The notes: a model not told the origin generated them from the letters alone. DNA of 64,000 bases from Silurus meridionalis (GCF_014805685.1 NC_060909.1:8878792-8942791); one strand, 5' to 3'; positions 11,177-22,899 are shown, counted from the stretch's first letter. Numbers and translations: made by a program.

Positions 11177-12262
11177 CCCGTTCTTATGGTCTCGTTTCTA
11201 AGTAACAGCAGCAGAGGAACGTGTCTAATGGATTCAACTAATAAAAACATGTAAGATTTGATATTGTGTCATTGAAATGCTAATGAAAGAAGACTCCAGT
11301 TTGAGAGCTTTGTAATGTTTTCCACCATCTTCAGGACGTTGAACTTTGCACTTTTAGACAAGATGATCGCCAAGAAATTATGAGGGAAAGATAATTTATA
11401 GCTGCTGGATTCAATGTATTTCATTCTTTAATACATTATAATAAAAGTCATTTTTGAAAATCTACTTGTGGTATAAGTGAACAATATAACAATTATATAT
11501 TTGTGTTCAAGCTAATCAATCACACCAACATGGGCTTGTTGAATGTCCTATTATGTTTTTTCACCACCTTCTGCTACTATATTAAGCTTTGCTCTTCTGG
11601 AAAAGTTCATCCGAATGCTCTGTGCATGACAATTGAGTTATTCCACATAAATTTTAATACACCAAAGCTTAGTTCATACAAATACAATAGTTTCTAGACA
11701 ATTTTGTGGATTTTTTTCTAATAATGTATACAATTAAATGTTAAACTAAAATAGATCAATGCATTTAAGAGAAATAAGCTTTATACATTTGAATTGGAAC
11801 AAATTTGATTCCAAAGTATCCACTTTTAAAGGTGGTAGGCAGCTAGGAAAACTGCTGATTTAAAAGAAAATGAAAGCACAACCAGAACTAATTTGCATTG
11901 AGTAGCACTGCGGTTAGAGCACTATTAGGGTATTTTTTTTGTAAATATAACACGGTGTAGTTTGTTGTAATCTGTGTGTTCTTATGTACACAAGTAAGAT
12001 TATAAACATTGATAAACATGTAACTGGGAATTACACCAACCGTATAATACAGGCTGTTAGGTTAATTCTTCATTTGTGCGATAGGATAACAAAATAGAGA
12101 TATCAACCTATTTTTAGCTCTCTAATATTATCTGATTCTTCATCTCAGCCCTGTTCCCTCACTTCCTATCATCTCATGGGTCTCCTTTTTCTGCCAAGTT
12201 AAATAAAAAACATGTTGAATTCACTAACGTGAAATTTAAATAGTAGTCAATGCATCGACTTA

Positions 12263-12265
<3 letters not shown>
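11177..12265. other. Unique AT-rich DNA, no gene seen
   Basis: Low-complexity AT-rich sequence with no protein-like frame and no recognised repeat. Confidence 0.5.

Positions 12266-12349
<84 letters not shown>
12266..12349. repeat. (TA)n microsatellite
   Basis: Eighty-four bp of perfect alternating TA. It gives Tyr/Ile frames on both strands. Confidence 0.97.
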
Positions 12350-12353
<4 letters not shown>

Positions 12354-12381
12354 AGACCAAAAGTTTGGACACATCTTTATG
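12350..12381. mobile_element. Tc1-like terminal repeat remnant
   Basis: Sequence starting GTACAGACCAAAAGTTTGGA directly follows the TA array. I recognise this as the tip of a common vertebrate Tc1-like element, which inserts at TA. No interior sequence of that element follows. Confidence 0.5.
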
Positions 12382-12612
12382 TACAAGAAATGGTACATAT
12401 TTGGACAATATACATATGCACTGCTAGTAATATTATTCCACCCTCCCTAAAAAACTTTAATGGAAAGTCAGTTCTTTAAAACATTTATACTGATCATTAT
12501 TTAAATGAATCATGAGCAAAGAAAAAGCTAACTACGTAGTTAGCTCATTCATCTAAATTAGCTAAATATGTAAGTGTTGTTAGCTAATTAAGCTAAAGGT
12601 ATACGCCAAACT
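12382..12612. other. AT-rich stretch downstream of the candidate exon
   Basis: Contains TTTAAT at 12456-12461, which is ATTAAA on the minus strand, a variant poly(A) signal about 150 bp beyond the candidate stop codon. Nothing else recognised. Confidence 0.3.
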
Positions 12613-12757
12613 CTACCTCCAGAGGAGTGACTCCACCCGGCTGATGATGTCAGAGAGGTCAAAAGGTAGGGGCATGTCTGGGTCGTCGCTGCTCCAATAT
12701 GGTCGATCGACAGGTGCTTCTTCAGGGGGTAGAGTCTGTGCCAGGCTCGACTGGCAT
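12613..12757 (-). CDS. Candidate terminal coding exon, gene unknown
   Basis: A GC-rich island in AT-rich DNA. On the minus strand one frame stays open from the possible acceptor (GTAG at 12761-12758) to a TAG stop at 12615-12613, about 48 codons. Its product looks like a natural protein C-terminus: acidic and proline-rich (SSDDPDMPLPFDL), followed by a likely amphipathic helix (SDIISRVESLLWR). Third codon positions are strongly C/G. A stop in the same frame at about 12795 rules out a longer exon reading from the better acceptor CCTGCAG near 12807. A 63-codon frame in another phase over the same bases is less protein-like. I do not recognise the family. No upstream exon is visible in the minisatellite next door; it would have to lie further right or beyond the window. 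It could instead be a retrocopy fragment or chance. Confidence 0.4.
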
Positions 12758-12894
12758 CTACATCCATACAGAAACACAATTATCACTCAGGTTACTCTCT
12801 GCAGGTAAACAAACAAGGTGCTGATTAATGGCCAGACCAACTGCCAAAAGAATGTTCATAACGACTACAAAATGATCACAACATTTAAAGCATG

Positions 12895-14050
12895 CTGTGG
12901 TTCTGAATGCACTCGTGTTGAAAGTTTCGGTGTTGAATGTATTGGTGTTGAATGTTCTAGTGTTAAATGCCATTGTATTGAATGTTCTGGTGTTTAATAT
13001 TTTGGTGTTAAATGCTTGGGTGTTGAATGTTTTGGTGTTGAATGTTCTGGTGTTGAGTGCTGTTGTGTTGAATGTTCTGGTGTTGAATGTTTTAGTGTTA
13101 TTGTTCTGGTGTTGAATGTTTTTGTGTTGAATGTTCTAGTGTTAAATGCTGTTGTATTGAATGTTCTGGTGTTAAATATTTTGATGTTAAATGCTCGGAT
13201 TTTGAATGTTTTGGTGTTGAATGCTGTTGTGTTGAATGTTCTGGTGTTGAATGCTGTTGTGTTGAATGTTATGGTGTTAAATGCTTTTGTGTTGAATGTT
13301 CTGGTGTTAAATGCTGTTGTGTTGAATGTTCTGGTGTTGAATAATGTGTTAAATGCTGTTGTGTTGAATGTTCTGGTGTTGAATGCTGTTGTGTTAAATG
13401 TTCTGGTGTTGAATGTTCTGGTGTTGAATGCTGTTGTGTTAAATGTTCTAGTGTTGAATAATGTGTTGAATGCTGTTGTGTTGAATGTTCTGGTGTTGAA
13501 TGCTGTTGTGTTGAATGTTCTGGTGTTGAATGCTGTTGTGTTGAATGTTCTGGTGTTGAATGCTGTTGCGTTAAATGTTCTGGTTTTGAATGTTCTGGTG
13601 TTGAATGCTGTTGTGTTTAATGTTTTGTTGTTGAATGTCCTGGTGTTGAATGCTGTTGTGTTTAATGTTTTGTTGTTGAATGTTCTGGTGTTGAATGCTG
13701 TTGTGTTTAATGTTTTGTTGTTGAATGTTCTGGTGTTGAATGCTGTTGTGTTTAATGTTTTGTTGTTGAATGTTCTGGTGTTGAATGCTGTTGTGTTTAA
13801 TGTTTTGTTGTTGAATGTTCTGGTGTTGAATGCTGTTGTGTTTAATGTTTTGTTGTTGAATGTTCTGGTGTTGAATGCTGTTGTGTTTAATGTTTTGTTG
13901 TTGAATGTTCTGGTGTTGAATGCTGTTGTGTTGAATGTTTTGGTATTGAATGTTCTGGTGTTGAATGCTGTTGTGTTTAATGTTTTGTTGTTGAATGGTC
14001 TGGTGTTGAATGCTGTTGTGTTGAATGTTCTATTGTGTTAAATATTCTTA
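12895..14050 (+). repeat. 15-bp minisatellite with 45-bp higher-order repeat
   Basis: About 75 units of a 15-bp motif, TGTTGAATGTTCTGG and variants such as TGTTGAATGCTGTTG. The left part (to about 13590) is diverged, with a few 9- to 12-bp length variants around 13340 and 13460. From 13599 to 13913 seven near-identical 45-bp units follow head to tail, each made of TGTTGAATGCTGTTG, TGTTTAATGTTTTGT and TGTTGAATGTTCTGG. Altered units continue to 14003. The 15-bp period is a multiple of three, so one frame stays open for 341 codons (13016-14041), giving a pentapeptide repeat such as VLNVL and VLNAV. Three further frames are partly open, so this openness is a consequence of the repeat. I treat it as non-coding satellite DNA. 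Confidence 0.97.
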
Positions 14051-14801
14051 AATTAATAAATGTTGTTATAATGTGTTATAAGGAGAATAACTTTATGGTT
14101 GTAACAGTAACCCCACCAGATCGCACCACCACTTTATTTCACTTTATTATAAAACAAGATGAAGTTTTAGAACTTGTCAAAATGGATTATAGAATTAAAG
14201 TTAGGTCCCAATGCCTTCCTGGAGTTTCTTGATTTAGAATGTCAGTTTGGATTCTTAAGAATATCCCCAGGTTGTAATTTTTGGCAATGAGAGTGTATTT
14301 AGTCATGGAGAACTTGGTGTGTGTAGAATAACAAAAAAAAAGAGCTGTCAAAGCAGGCTTCTGATAATAACGTCTTCTGCTAATGATTCTGTTTGTGTGT
14401 AAGAGTGCGTAAAAAGCCTTTTTAAGCAGCACACAAAAAAAGCCAATATTTTCTGCTTTATATATGACATCTGTTTAAAACAAAACAAAAAAACCTTTAA
14501 GCCCAATGAATGAATTGCATGAAGTGCATGAGTGAAAGAAGGCATGAAGGTTTTAGTTCAGCCCCAGAGCGATGCCTTGGGAACATGCTTGCTGTAATCA
14601 TACAAGAGACAAACGTGTGTAAATCATCTGCTGAAGAACACACACCTGTGCCTGCACTGACCAACACCTGACCAGGAACACAGGTTGGCCCCAGCATGCA
14701 GCTTTGATCTAATCGCACTGATTTATGTGCATACTCGTCATGCTCTAACCACCTGAATTTGCCTCGAATAACTTTGCATAAAATGCAGCAAAAGAAATGT
14801 T

Positions 14802-14803
<2 letters not shown>
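14051..14803. other. Unique DNA, no gene seen
   Basis: AT-rich to mixed sequence. A moderately GC-rich stretch at 14545-14760 has no repeat. The 133-codon minus-strand frame spanning 14497-14898 depends on the GT array that follows and is not a gene. Confidence 0.45.

Positions 14804-14854
<51 letters not shown>
14804..14854. repeat. (GT)n microsatellite
   Basis: About 25 GT units. Confidence 0.97.
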
Positions 14855-14859
<5 letters not shown>

Positions 14860-14995
14860 GTCTAAAGGTGTATAGTAACAGATGGCTGTCATCTGCATGT
14901 TAAAAGCAACTCTCTGTTGTGGTGTCTAAATTACACATGATTAAAAGAATCATGTCGCACTCGTTCATATGGATGCATAATAACATCCTATAAAG

Positions 14996-14997
<2 letters not shown>

Positions 14998-15038
<41 letters not shown>
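14998..15038. repeat. (CA)n microsatellite
   Basis: About 20 CA units, opposite in orientation to the GT array 150 bp to the left. Confidence 0.97.
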
Positions 15039-15040
<2 letters not shown>

Positions 15041-16031
15041 CTGATTACTAAAGCTTACAACGTTTAAACTTGACAACACCTGCAAAAATACACACTTAGA
15101 TTAATTACGGGGTCTGTAAAAGATTAGGTCGTTTAAATGTCCAAGAAAAGAATGAGTTTTTGTTATGAATAAATTTGTGAATTCTAATTTAAAAGTATAA
15201 CATACAGGGTGATGTCATCGCAAAGCTATTTGATGGAATGAATAAACGTAAAAAAGTACAAAACAGCAAACAGTGATATGACCAGGGAGCAGGTATTAAA
15301 TGTGTAAGTCATTTTTAACCATTACAAGTTCAAATTTAAAAAAAAAAAAAGAGACTTAATTTCACTGTGGGAAAAGATGTATATTATTTATTTGCTGCCT
15401 GCTCACACCCTGATATTAACAACATTTCAAGATCCTTTGAAGATGTTTTATAAACCGTATGCATGCTTCTGCTTTCATTTTACATTCAAATTGTGTTTTG
15501 GACAGTTTTTCAGCATGTCTCACTGCCTTTAATCCTTTAATTAGTAATACATGCAATGAGTAATTATGTGTGGCAAGTTTCAACGTTACTGGTCCGGGAT
15601 TGTCTTTGAGATCACAGCTCGTCACCGCTACCAAGAACAATTAGTGCCTACAAAAGAAAAAAACAAACCTTATTATTTCTTCGCCCGAAGTTTGCATTAC
15701 TTGCGCAATTATTCTTTATAAATCACAACACACCCAATAACTATGTGCAGTTTATCAGATTAGCTTCTTTATTCCTGATCTCGGTAAATCAGGATTTGAT
15801 TACCTGATGCCATTTCCATTCACATGCTTGTCACTGTATCTCTACACGATTATACAACCAACCATAAGCCTCAGATTAAAGGAAAATAGTTTAATTGGGT
15901 AGTAGGGCAGCAAATATCATTAGAAATAGATTTACTAGAATACAAGATAAATAAATAAATCAGACAAACAATTCTGGTACTAAATAAATAAATAGGTATG
16001 GCACAAAAAAAAAAAAAGATAAATCATGACA

Positions 16032-16032
<1 letters not shown>
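15039..16032. other. Unique AT-rich DNA, no gene seen
   Basis: AT-rich, with a poly-A run at about 15339-15351. Nothing recognised. Confidence 0.5.

Positions 16033-16117
<85 letters not shown>
16033..16117. repeat. (GATA)n microsatellite
   Basis: About 21 perfect GATA units. The minus strand gives a Leu-Ser-Ile-Tyr artefact frame. Confidence 0.97.
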
Positions 16118-16329
16118 TTCCTAATGGGGTTCTATTTAAACACAGCAACTATGGTTGTAATGTACAACTTTATGTATTAATATCAGTAAGAGGACCTGTA
16201 GATCACATACAGATCAATATTGTCCATTAGGACAGCAATTACCACTAGAAATAGATATATCACAGTAAATAAATAATTTCAGATATAAATAATTTCAATA
16301 AATCTCTCTCTGTCTCCCTCGGTCGCTCT

Positions 16330-16560
16330 TCCTCTCTTCCTCTGTGTTATGAATGGTTCGAGGCCTTTAAGCGGTCAGAGGACAGCCCCTCTTGGCCACT
16401 CTTTGCGGTTATATATTTTGTAAGGGCCACTTAATGGTGCCGCGTCTGTCCTCTTAAGTGCTGCATGTCGGCCTGCAGCATCTCGATCGCTACAGCATTA
16501 CACGCTAAAGATGACAATTAAAACACGGGACGTCCATACATCATCCGTGCTTTACATCAG
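16330..16560. promoter_or_regulatory. GC-elevated unique block with inverted repeat
   Basis: Repeat-free and GC-elevated. AGAGGACAG at 16377-16385 is the exact inverse of CTGTCCTCT at 16446-16454, with TTAAG placed near both arms, so a stem-loop with a 60-base loop is possible. No coding frame. Candidate conserved non-coding element by inference. Confidence 0.3.
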
Positions 16561-17011
16561 GGTTCAATCCCAGCATCTGTTAACATGGGCTAAGTACCAT
16601 AAAGCCACGCAATCACTTCATAAATGATATGATTAGGTGACCTTGTGAGACTGGAGAGTGAGTGTGTGCTGAAATGAGCTCATCAGTTACTGAAGTGGAG
16701 AATTAGTGGAGACGAAGCATTATCAGGAGGAAGGAAGGACATCTTACACTGCGGGGTTGCTGAAAAGTACGGCTCGCAAATTTCAATCATTTAAAATATC
16801 TAGTACTAGGATGTGTCTAAATATTTATGAGCTCATAATTTTCTATTGCTAAAGACAGAATTTACATTACAAGTAGAACTAGTAGCACAGACATACACTG
16901 TGTAAAAATTGTGAAAAAACTGTGTTAAAAAAAAAAAGCACAAAATACATCATAAATATATTATTTTAGCATAAAAACTATAAATGTTCACCACTTAAGG
17001 TATAAGATGCA
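16561..17011. other. Unique DNA, no gene seen
   Basis: No repeat family or coding sequence recognised. Confidence 0.45.
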
Positions 17012-17349
17012 TACACTATATGGACAGATTGGCAAGTGTCAAATCATCTGACCATAAGATACTCATGTGCTTTTTAAACATCCCATTCCACATTTAGTCT
17101 CCATTTGCTGTTACAATAACCTCCACTCTTCTGGGAAAACGTTCCACTAGATTCTGGAGTATGCTTGTGGGGATTTGTGATCAATCAGCCACAAGGGCAT
17201 TAGTAGAGTCCGGTACTGATGTAGGGGCCTGGACTGCAGTCAGCGTTCCAAGTCCTCCCATTTAATAGGACTGAGGTCAGAGCTCTATACCAGACCACTC
17301 AGGATCAACTTCTCTATCCGATGTAAACCATATAGTCTTGGAACTTGCA
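17012..17349 (-). mobile_element. Tc1-derived element fragment (family A, copy 3)
   Basis: Begins TACACTATATGGACAGATTG and keeps the family order: CCCATTCCACATTTAG, CTGTTACAATAACCTCCACT, CTGGGAAAACGTTCCACTAG, GGGGATTTGTGATCAATCAG, TGAGGTCAGAGCTCTATACC. On the minus strand this is a decayed transposase C-terminus. The inner end is missing. Confidence 0.75.
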
Positions 17350-18105
17350 GTATACTCAATAAAATATCTCATATTCCACCACAAAAACATGACTACAAGA
17401 AAGTGATACTAGAAACTACTCAGCTGCATTATCACTAACACCTATTATTATTATTTTTTTTTAATTTGTTTAGAAATTTGATATTTCGATAGACTAAATA
17501 TAGAATTAAACATTCAAAATTGTAATTATTTTTTAAGCATATCTCTCCATTAAGAAACATTTATCCTCCATTACCAGACATTATTTTACATGAACAAGCT
17601 ATACATTTCAAAATTTAAATAGCAAGTGAACACAGCAAGCATTAATTGATGCTAGGCCTTCAGAACAAATTGGCATGAATTATATTATATTAAGCTACTA
17701 TATAAGCTAGTGCTCTCAGGTGCCTGGATGTCAATCATGGCACCACCCTCCTCACATGCTGCCTCACAAATCCAGCCAATTAGATACAGCAAATTTTAAT
17801 TAAGAAATCAGATCAGGATGACCAACAATTTGTTGACTCAAGTAATCATTACGTTGACATACTTGATGTATCTAGTTTGTTACTCAGAAGTTATCGAATT
17901 GTTTTCTAATGTTTGTAACGTGTTTCATTCAAAAAATTATCATTTCACTCAACCCTGATTGTTGATATGGTGGGAACCAATACTTGTAGAAGAAATCTTC
18001 AGTGTCAGGGTGAAAGAATTTTACTTGAAAGTCAAAGTTTTCTTGTCAGAAGCTACTATTTATCCTTCTATGAGAAAGGAAAATTTGACACAGCTTTAAA
18101 TATGA
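17350..18105. other. Unique AT-rich DNA, no gene seen
   Basis: AT-rich sequence without recognised content. Confidence 0.5.
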
Positions 18106-18295
18106 ATTCATTTTTAGGGTTTTTGGCAGACACCCTTATCCAGAGCAACTTTTACCACAACAATTACCACATTTATACACTGAGCTGTTTAGGGTTAAGG
18201 TCCTTGCTCAAGGGCCCAGCAGTAGCTTCTGGTATTTAAACAAATGACTTTACAATCTGAAATCCAACATCTTAACCACTGAGCTACTAACAACA
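18106..18295 (-). repeat. tRNA-derived SINE, minus strand
   Basis: The reverse complement has a tRNA-like head at the right end: GTAGCTCAGTGGTTAAG (18287-18271) fits a Pol III A box, and GTTTAAATACC about 50 bp on fits a weak B box. The left end holds the body and tail, TTTTGGCAGACACCCTTATC and CAGAGCAACTTTTACCAC. The middle contains GGTCCTTGCTCAAGGGCCCA. This is one of at least three copies here; the others at 56.0 and 57.6 kb face the other way. Confidence 0.75.
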
Positions 18296-18865
18296 GAAAT
18301 GTATTGAACTGATTTAACTGCTTCATCACACTACACCATTGTTGGTTATTTTCTTAGAACTGCACTCCTCATCGAGTTTTACTCTGTGCCGCAATACTTA
18401 TTAATGGCGACTTTGATTTAAAGCCTTAAAGAAAATTCCAAAAATCTTGTTTGACAAGTGAAATTTAGTTTAACGACTGCTCACTTACACGTGACATACC
18501 CCGGATGCCTGATTAAGTTGGTATCTATAATCAGAAAATTACATTTACAGAATATTTTAGCACAAAAGGCAGGGTAACGATATGCAATTAACATGCAGAC
18601 GCAATCGTAATTGACAAGCAAATATTCTCACAGGTGTTCATTAAGTATGATGGAAAGAGCATCATATCCTTTTGTTGCAAACATTTTTAAATAACCCAAC
18701 AAACATCATACCAATTTAATAACTAGGCCATAATATCATAGCAACGGTAATGACTGTTTGATGCTTGTTGACACCCATTCACACCCATAATCATAGAAGA
18801 TTACTTTTACCACCCTTCGGAAAAACTCGATAGAATATATGCAAATATATGCAGGTATGAATCTA

Positions 18866-18869
<4 letters not shown>
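18296..18869. other. Unique DNA, no gene seen
   Basis: Nothing recognised on either strand. Confidence 0.45.

Positions 18870-18927
<58 letters not shown>
18870..18927. repeat. (CA)n microsatellite
   Basis: About 29 CA units. Confidence 0.97.
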
Positions 18928-18930
<3 letters not shown>

Positions 18931-18959
18931 CCACATAAACACACATACATTGAATAAAG

Positions 18960-19205
18960 CAGGGAAGGTCGAAACCAGAGAGCGTGTCAAGTGTACGGTG
19001 CTGTCTAGATTAACCTCTGAGAGAGCCAGGCCGAGCCTCTCCCGCCTGGGCCGCATTCACCAGAGATTGGCAATACAATCGCTCATTTCAATTTGCCCCG
19101 AAACCCTATAGCCCGAGTGCCAGACCTGCTGAAATAGCATGCTAATGCGAAAGTTATCTATGATTCTCTCGCCTGTGGGCCCACTGGGGCCCGCCTGTTC
19201 ACTAA
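18960..19205. promoter_or_regulatory. GC-elevated unique block between two CA arrays
   Basis: High-complexity, GC-elevated, repeat-free sequence bracketed by CA microsatellites at 18870-18927 and 19287-19357. It includes TCAAGTG (NKX-like) near 18978 and AGATTAACC near 19006. Overlapping frames on both strands are broken, so coding is unlikely. Candidate enhancer by inference only. Confidence 0.3.
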
Positions 19206-19280
19206 CACACTTGCACACACACAAATATACATATAGCCCATGAATTTCGATTCCCATTGTCCTCCATTTATTCTTATTCT

Positions 19281-19286
<6 letters not shown>

Positions 19287-19357
<71 letters not shown>
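19287..19357. repeat. (CA)n microsatellite
   Basis: About 35 CA units. Confidence 0.97.
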
Positions 19358-19359
<2 letters not shown>

Positions 19360-21454
19360 GTTCAGTGCTGAAACTAACCACTTTAGCTAAAGTGAGTGTT
19401 AATTATGGACAGCCAAAGCAGTCAATAAAAGGTTAATGCAGAAGTCAGAGGATAAATTCCTTTAAGCATTGCATCACTTGGCCATCTCCCCGGCTCGCCC
19501 TCCGCCTGATCAATACGTTTTACTGTAATGCTCTCTTCATCGATCCTCGTCAACCCAGCACTCCGGACACACAGACGAGAAAAGAAAAGAACAGACAGAA
19601 AGAAAGCTATACGGCAAGAAAAATCTGCAAATGAATGAAATGATTAACGCCTGCTGATGCCTTACTGCTCCCCCCACATCCCCCTTTCTCTTACTCTTAT
19701 GATTTACAAATTGTTCGTCTATCTCTAGTCCAGATCTAGAACTCGCATGGGCAGACTCTCGCTCCGAGCCAGCGTGCTCTTAACACTGTAGAAATGCGCT
19801 TAAAAGCGACATCAGTGTTTCAACGAAGGCCAATTACCCTGATGAATGTAGAGTTCGGGTTGGAGGGAGGAAATGCGAGACGTGCAGATGGGAGACAAGG
19901 ATTATTGGGTTAGGTCATTTATAAACCCACTGCTACAAATGGGCTTGTTTGATCACTACATTAAGGAGAGGTCACACCACGTCTGAGCTGCCAGAGAAAA
20001 TCGTGGGTCCTGATGTTTTAAACACGATGGGTGTTTTAGAGTCACTGTGATTCTAATATTCGGAGCCAATAGTGGAAATGCTATTGTAGGTACTTTACTT
20101 AGGTTTGACCTGAAATATATGTTCCCTTTACTTTTTAAATACAACAGAAGCTAACAGTCAGATTTCCTTCTGTTTTGGGTTATTATAAAAATGTTGTTTT
20201 ACATGACTTTCCACCTTTTTTTATACACCTACATACTAGATTTAAATACTTCAGCTGCATACAGTGTTTTCCCATCAGTAAAGCATTAGTTCTTCAGTTT
20301 GTTTTCTTTCTTAGCCAATAGTACTGTGAACAGGTGTTGATTGTTTGCAACTAGGGACAGACTTACGATACTCTCCACACGGAAACCCAACAGTGTCCTG
20401 GCTAATCTTTTAACAGACTTGCGACAATAAAATCATTCATTTGTTTATGCTCATTGAAAATGTCTGATAAGTCGATTTTACCGCCAGAACGGAATGCTGG
20501 TGTAATGTGAGAAATTACATTTCTGAAAACAAGCATACTTTCCATTCTTAACATTTTTATTAAGATAAAAAAAAAATCAAAAGTGCTTTATGAAATGATT
20601 CTCTTATCCAGCCATTGCTGTTTAGCTACATATCAGTCCAAATAGTCTTCAGGACATTTTATTTACACTTCAGTTTAGCATTAAATAGAGCTCATCAGTC
20701 TAGTCAAGGCCAAACTGTCATCTTCTCATTCTACACCTCTTGATCTGGAGTTTTAAACTTGATAACTCGACGGTGTACTCTGGCAATATGCTAGAGTAAG
20801 CAAACACTTATAAATTAAGGGTGTCTGTATTGCACAAACTCAATCTAATAAAAAAAAAAAAGTTGTTGAGGAATGTTTTGCTAATTTGCTAACACTAATG
20901 GCTATAATTGTCTTAGTTATAGCCTCTTTGCTAATGCCACGTTTGACTAGCATTTTTTACAGCAACGTAACTGGTTATTCAGGAAGTTGAATTACAGTAA
21001 TTTTATAGTTGCGTTAGAACAAACTTTACCTTGTACGAGGTAAATTTTCACATAAAAACATGACTCATTTATCAGCTTATCAGCAACAAATATTTCTTTT
21101 GGCTCCCGCTTCATAATTGGGCATCATTTCCAAACCATCTCTATAATTTCCCCTAAGTATAACGTCACCACTTTGCTGAAACAATATCCAGGCTATACAC
21201 AGCATGGATTTGTTTTTAACACAATTGCTTTACTTAAAACTCCATTCAGGTGTGCAGCTGGGCGTAGACACTTTAATTAAGAATCCAATCAAACAAGTCA
21301 TGTAGAAAACAGGTTAAGTAGCTTATAAAAATCATGAAAGTCACGTACACAACAAACGCTTTCCAGTATGACAACATGTCTAAATAATCACTTCAATCAG
21401 CTCTTTATAAACAGTCAGATCAAACTATAAGCTACAGGTTCCGCCGAATAAGAG
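19358..21454. other. Unique DNA, no gene seen
   Basis: Mildly GC-elevated patches at 19425-19580 and 19735-20000 could extend the regulatory block to the left. The remainder is AT-rich with no recognised repeat or coding frame. Confidence 0.4.
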
Positions 21455-21660
21455 TAGAATAGACTTTATTTGTCACATATACATTACAGCACAGTGAAAT
21501 TTGCTCAGAAGCTGGGGTCAGAGCGCAGGGTCAGCCGTGATACGGCGCCCCTGGAGCACAGAGGGTTAAGGGCCTTGCTCAAGGGCCCAAGAATGGCAGC
21601 TTGGCGATACCGGGGCTTGAACCCCCAACCTTTCAATCAGTAACCCAGCATCATATCCTA
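21455..21660 (-). repeat. SINE-like teleost repeat with tRNA-type B box
   Basis: Starts AGACTTTATTTGTCACATAT and contains GGTCAGCCGTGATACGGCGC, GGGTTAAGGGCCTTGCTCAA and GGGGCTTGAACCCCCAACC. The last is the reverse complement of a Pol III B box (GGTTCAAGCCC). The 'ttgctcaagggccca' core is shared with the SINE at 18106. The A-box end is degraded. Confidence 0.65.
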
Positions 21661-22359
21661 AAATAAAATGAGTGTTACCTAAATTAAAAGATTATAAGAG
21701 ACTAGCATTTCTTGCAACCTAACACTGATGTCCTGTAGATCTGATCTCAGAAAAATGCTTTTGAGTTCATTAAATCTGAAATATACAACAGATAACCCCA
21801 CCCACAGCTGTCAAACCTTTTCATATGAACCAAGTCACGCAAATGATTTAAAATTTGCAAGGGTGGTACCATGAACACCCTGAAGTCCTTGAACACCTGT
21901 GTAGCTTGTTTCATTAAAATATATTTAAATGACTTATTCTGAGTAATTCTGAATAACAACCAAACAAGCTGAAAAATGACTCAATGCAGCAATGCAGGCA
22001 TATATATAAGACCTGGTTTGATAGGTAATGAAATGTGATACCACAGTCCTGTCGAATTCTCGATTGCGATTGGTCAGAAGGTTTTGATTAATGCTTAAAA
22101 CAGCAGCTCTTGACAGTCTTCCGATTGATATGGCTGACGTGATATATATTCCACAAAAATAAAAATAAATAAAAAGCAAACAAAAAAATATACTTTATAA
22201 AGGAGTCTCCAGTGTCAGGGATTTGTGTGTAGGTTTTTCACCACAGGAAAGTCTTTAGGATAAAGTTGTTTCCACTTTCAGGTTTCTTAACATCTTGTCA
22301 AGCTGCGATTTGAGTTCTGTTACAGAAGGACCGTTTACAGTTAAAATAATATTAGTACA
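21661..22359. other. Unique AT-rich DNA, no gene seen
   Basis: No recognised content. Confidence 0.45.
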
Positions 22360-22382
22360 TTATTATTATTATTATTATTATT
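22360..22382. repeat. (TTA)n microsatellite
   Basis: About 7.5 ATT units. Confidence 0.9.
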
Positions 22383-22849
22383 GGCTGCCTAAAACGTTTG
22401 CCAAGTACTATATAGAGGAAACGTAATGTCATTAATCAAGAACCATTTAAACATATGAGTGAACGTATAAGAAGGTTCGAACACTAAACTAACCGTGTCC
22501 ATATCTTTAACTAAAGGCATCCGAGCTTTTCATATAGATGTTAACAAATAAAAAAAAGCAGTCTGTGTTGAGAAGAAAAGAAAAAAAAAAAATTATGAGG
22601 TCAATTTGCGTGTGTGATATTCTGCAACGGCAGCGTGACATTCGCGATGTGGCAATTTATCAAACCGACTTCGGCCCTGGAGCTGTAGGAAACAACAAAT
22701 GTTTCAGGAGAAAACACTGGGTGACCAATTCCTAATACATGAACTGTTAGCTAAAAATTTTTTACTCTGTGATGACACTGTTGTAATATGACAAATGGTT
22801 TAATAGCTTCAGGCCTACTGATGCTGCTTATCGGTGTTTGAGCAAGTGC

Positions 22850-22857
<8 letters not shown>

Positions 22858-22895
<38 letters not shown>
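22858..22895. repeat. (GT)n microsatellite
   Basis: About 19 GT units. Confidence 0.96.

Positions 22896-22899
<4 letters not shown>

Noticed and set aside
12895..14050. Regular direct repeats suggesting a CRISPR array
   Set aside because: Units are contiguous with no unique spacers, the period is 15 bp, and the genome is vertebrate.
14497..14898. 133-codon minus-strand frame
   Set aside because: Its start half is a His/Thr run translated from the microsatellite and the rest has no recognised motif.
18270..18290. tRNA gene, from the A-box-like TAGCTCAGTGGTTAAG on the minus strand
   Set aside because: No acceptor stem or anticodon arm, and the B box is weak. It is the head of a SINE found in several copies.
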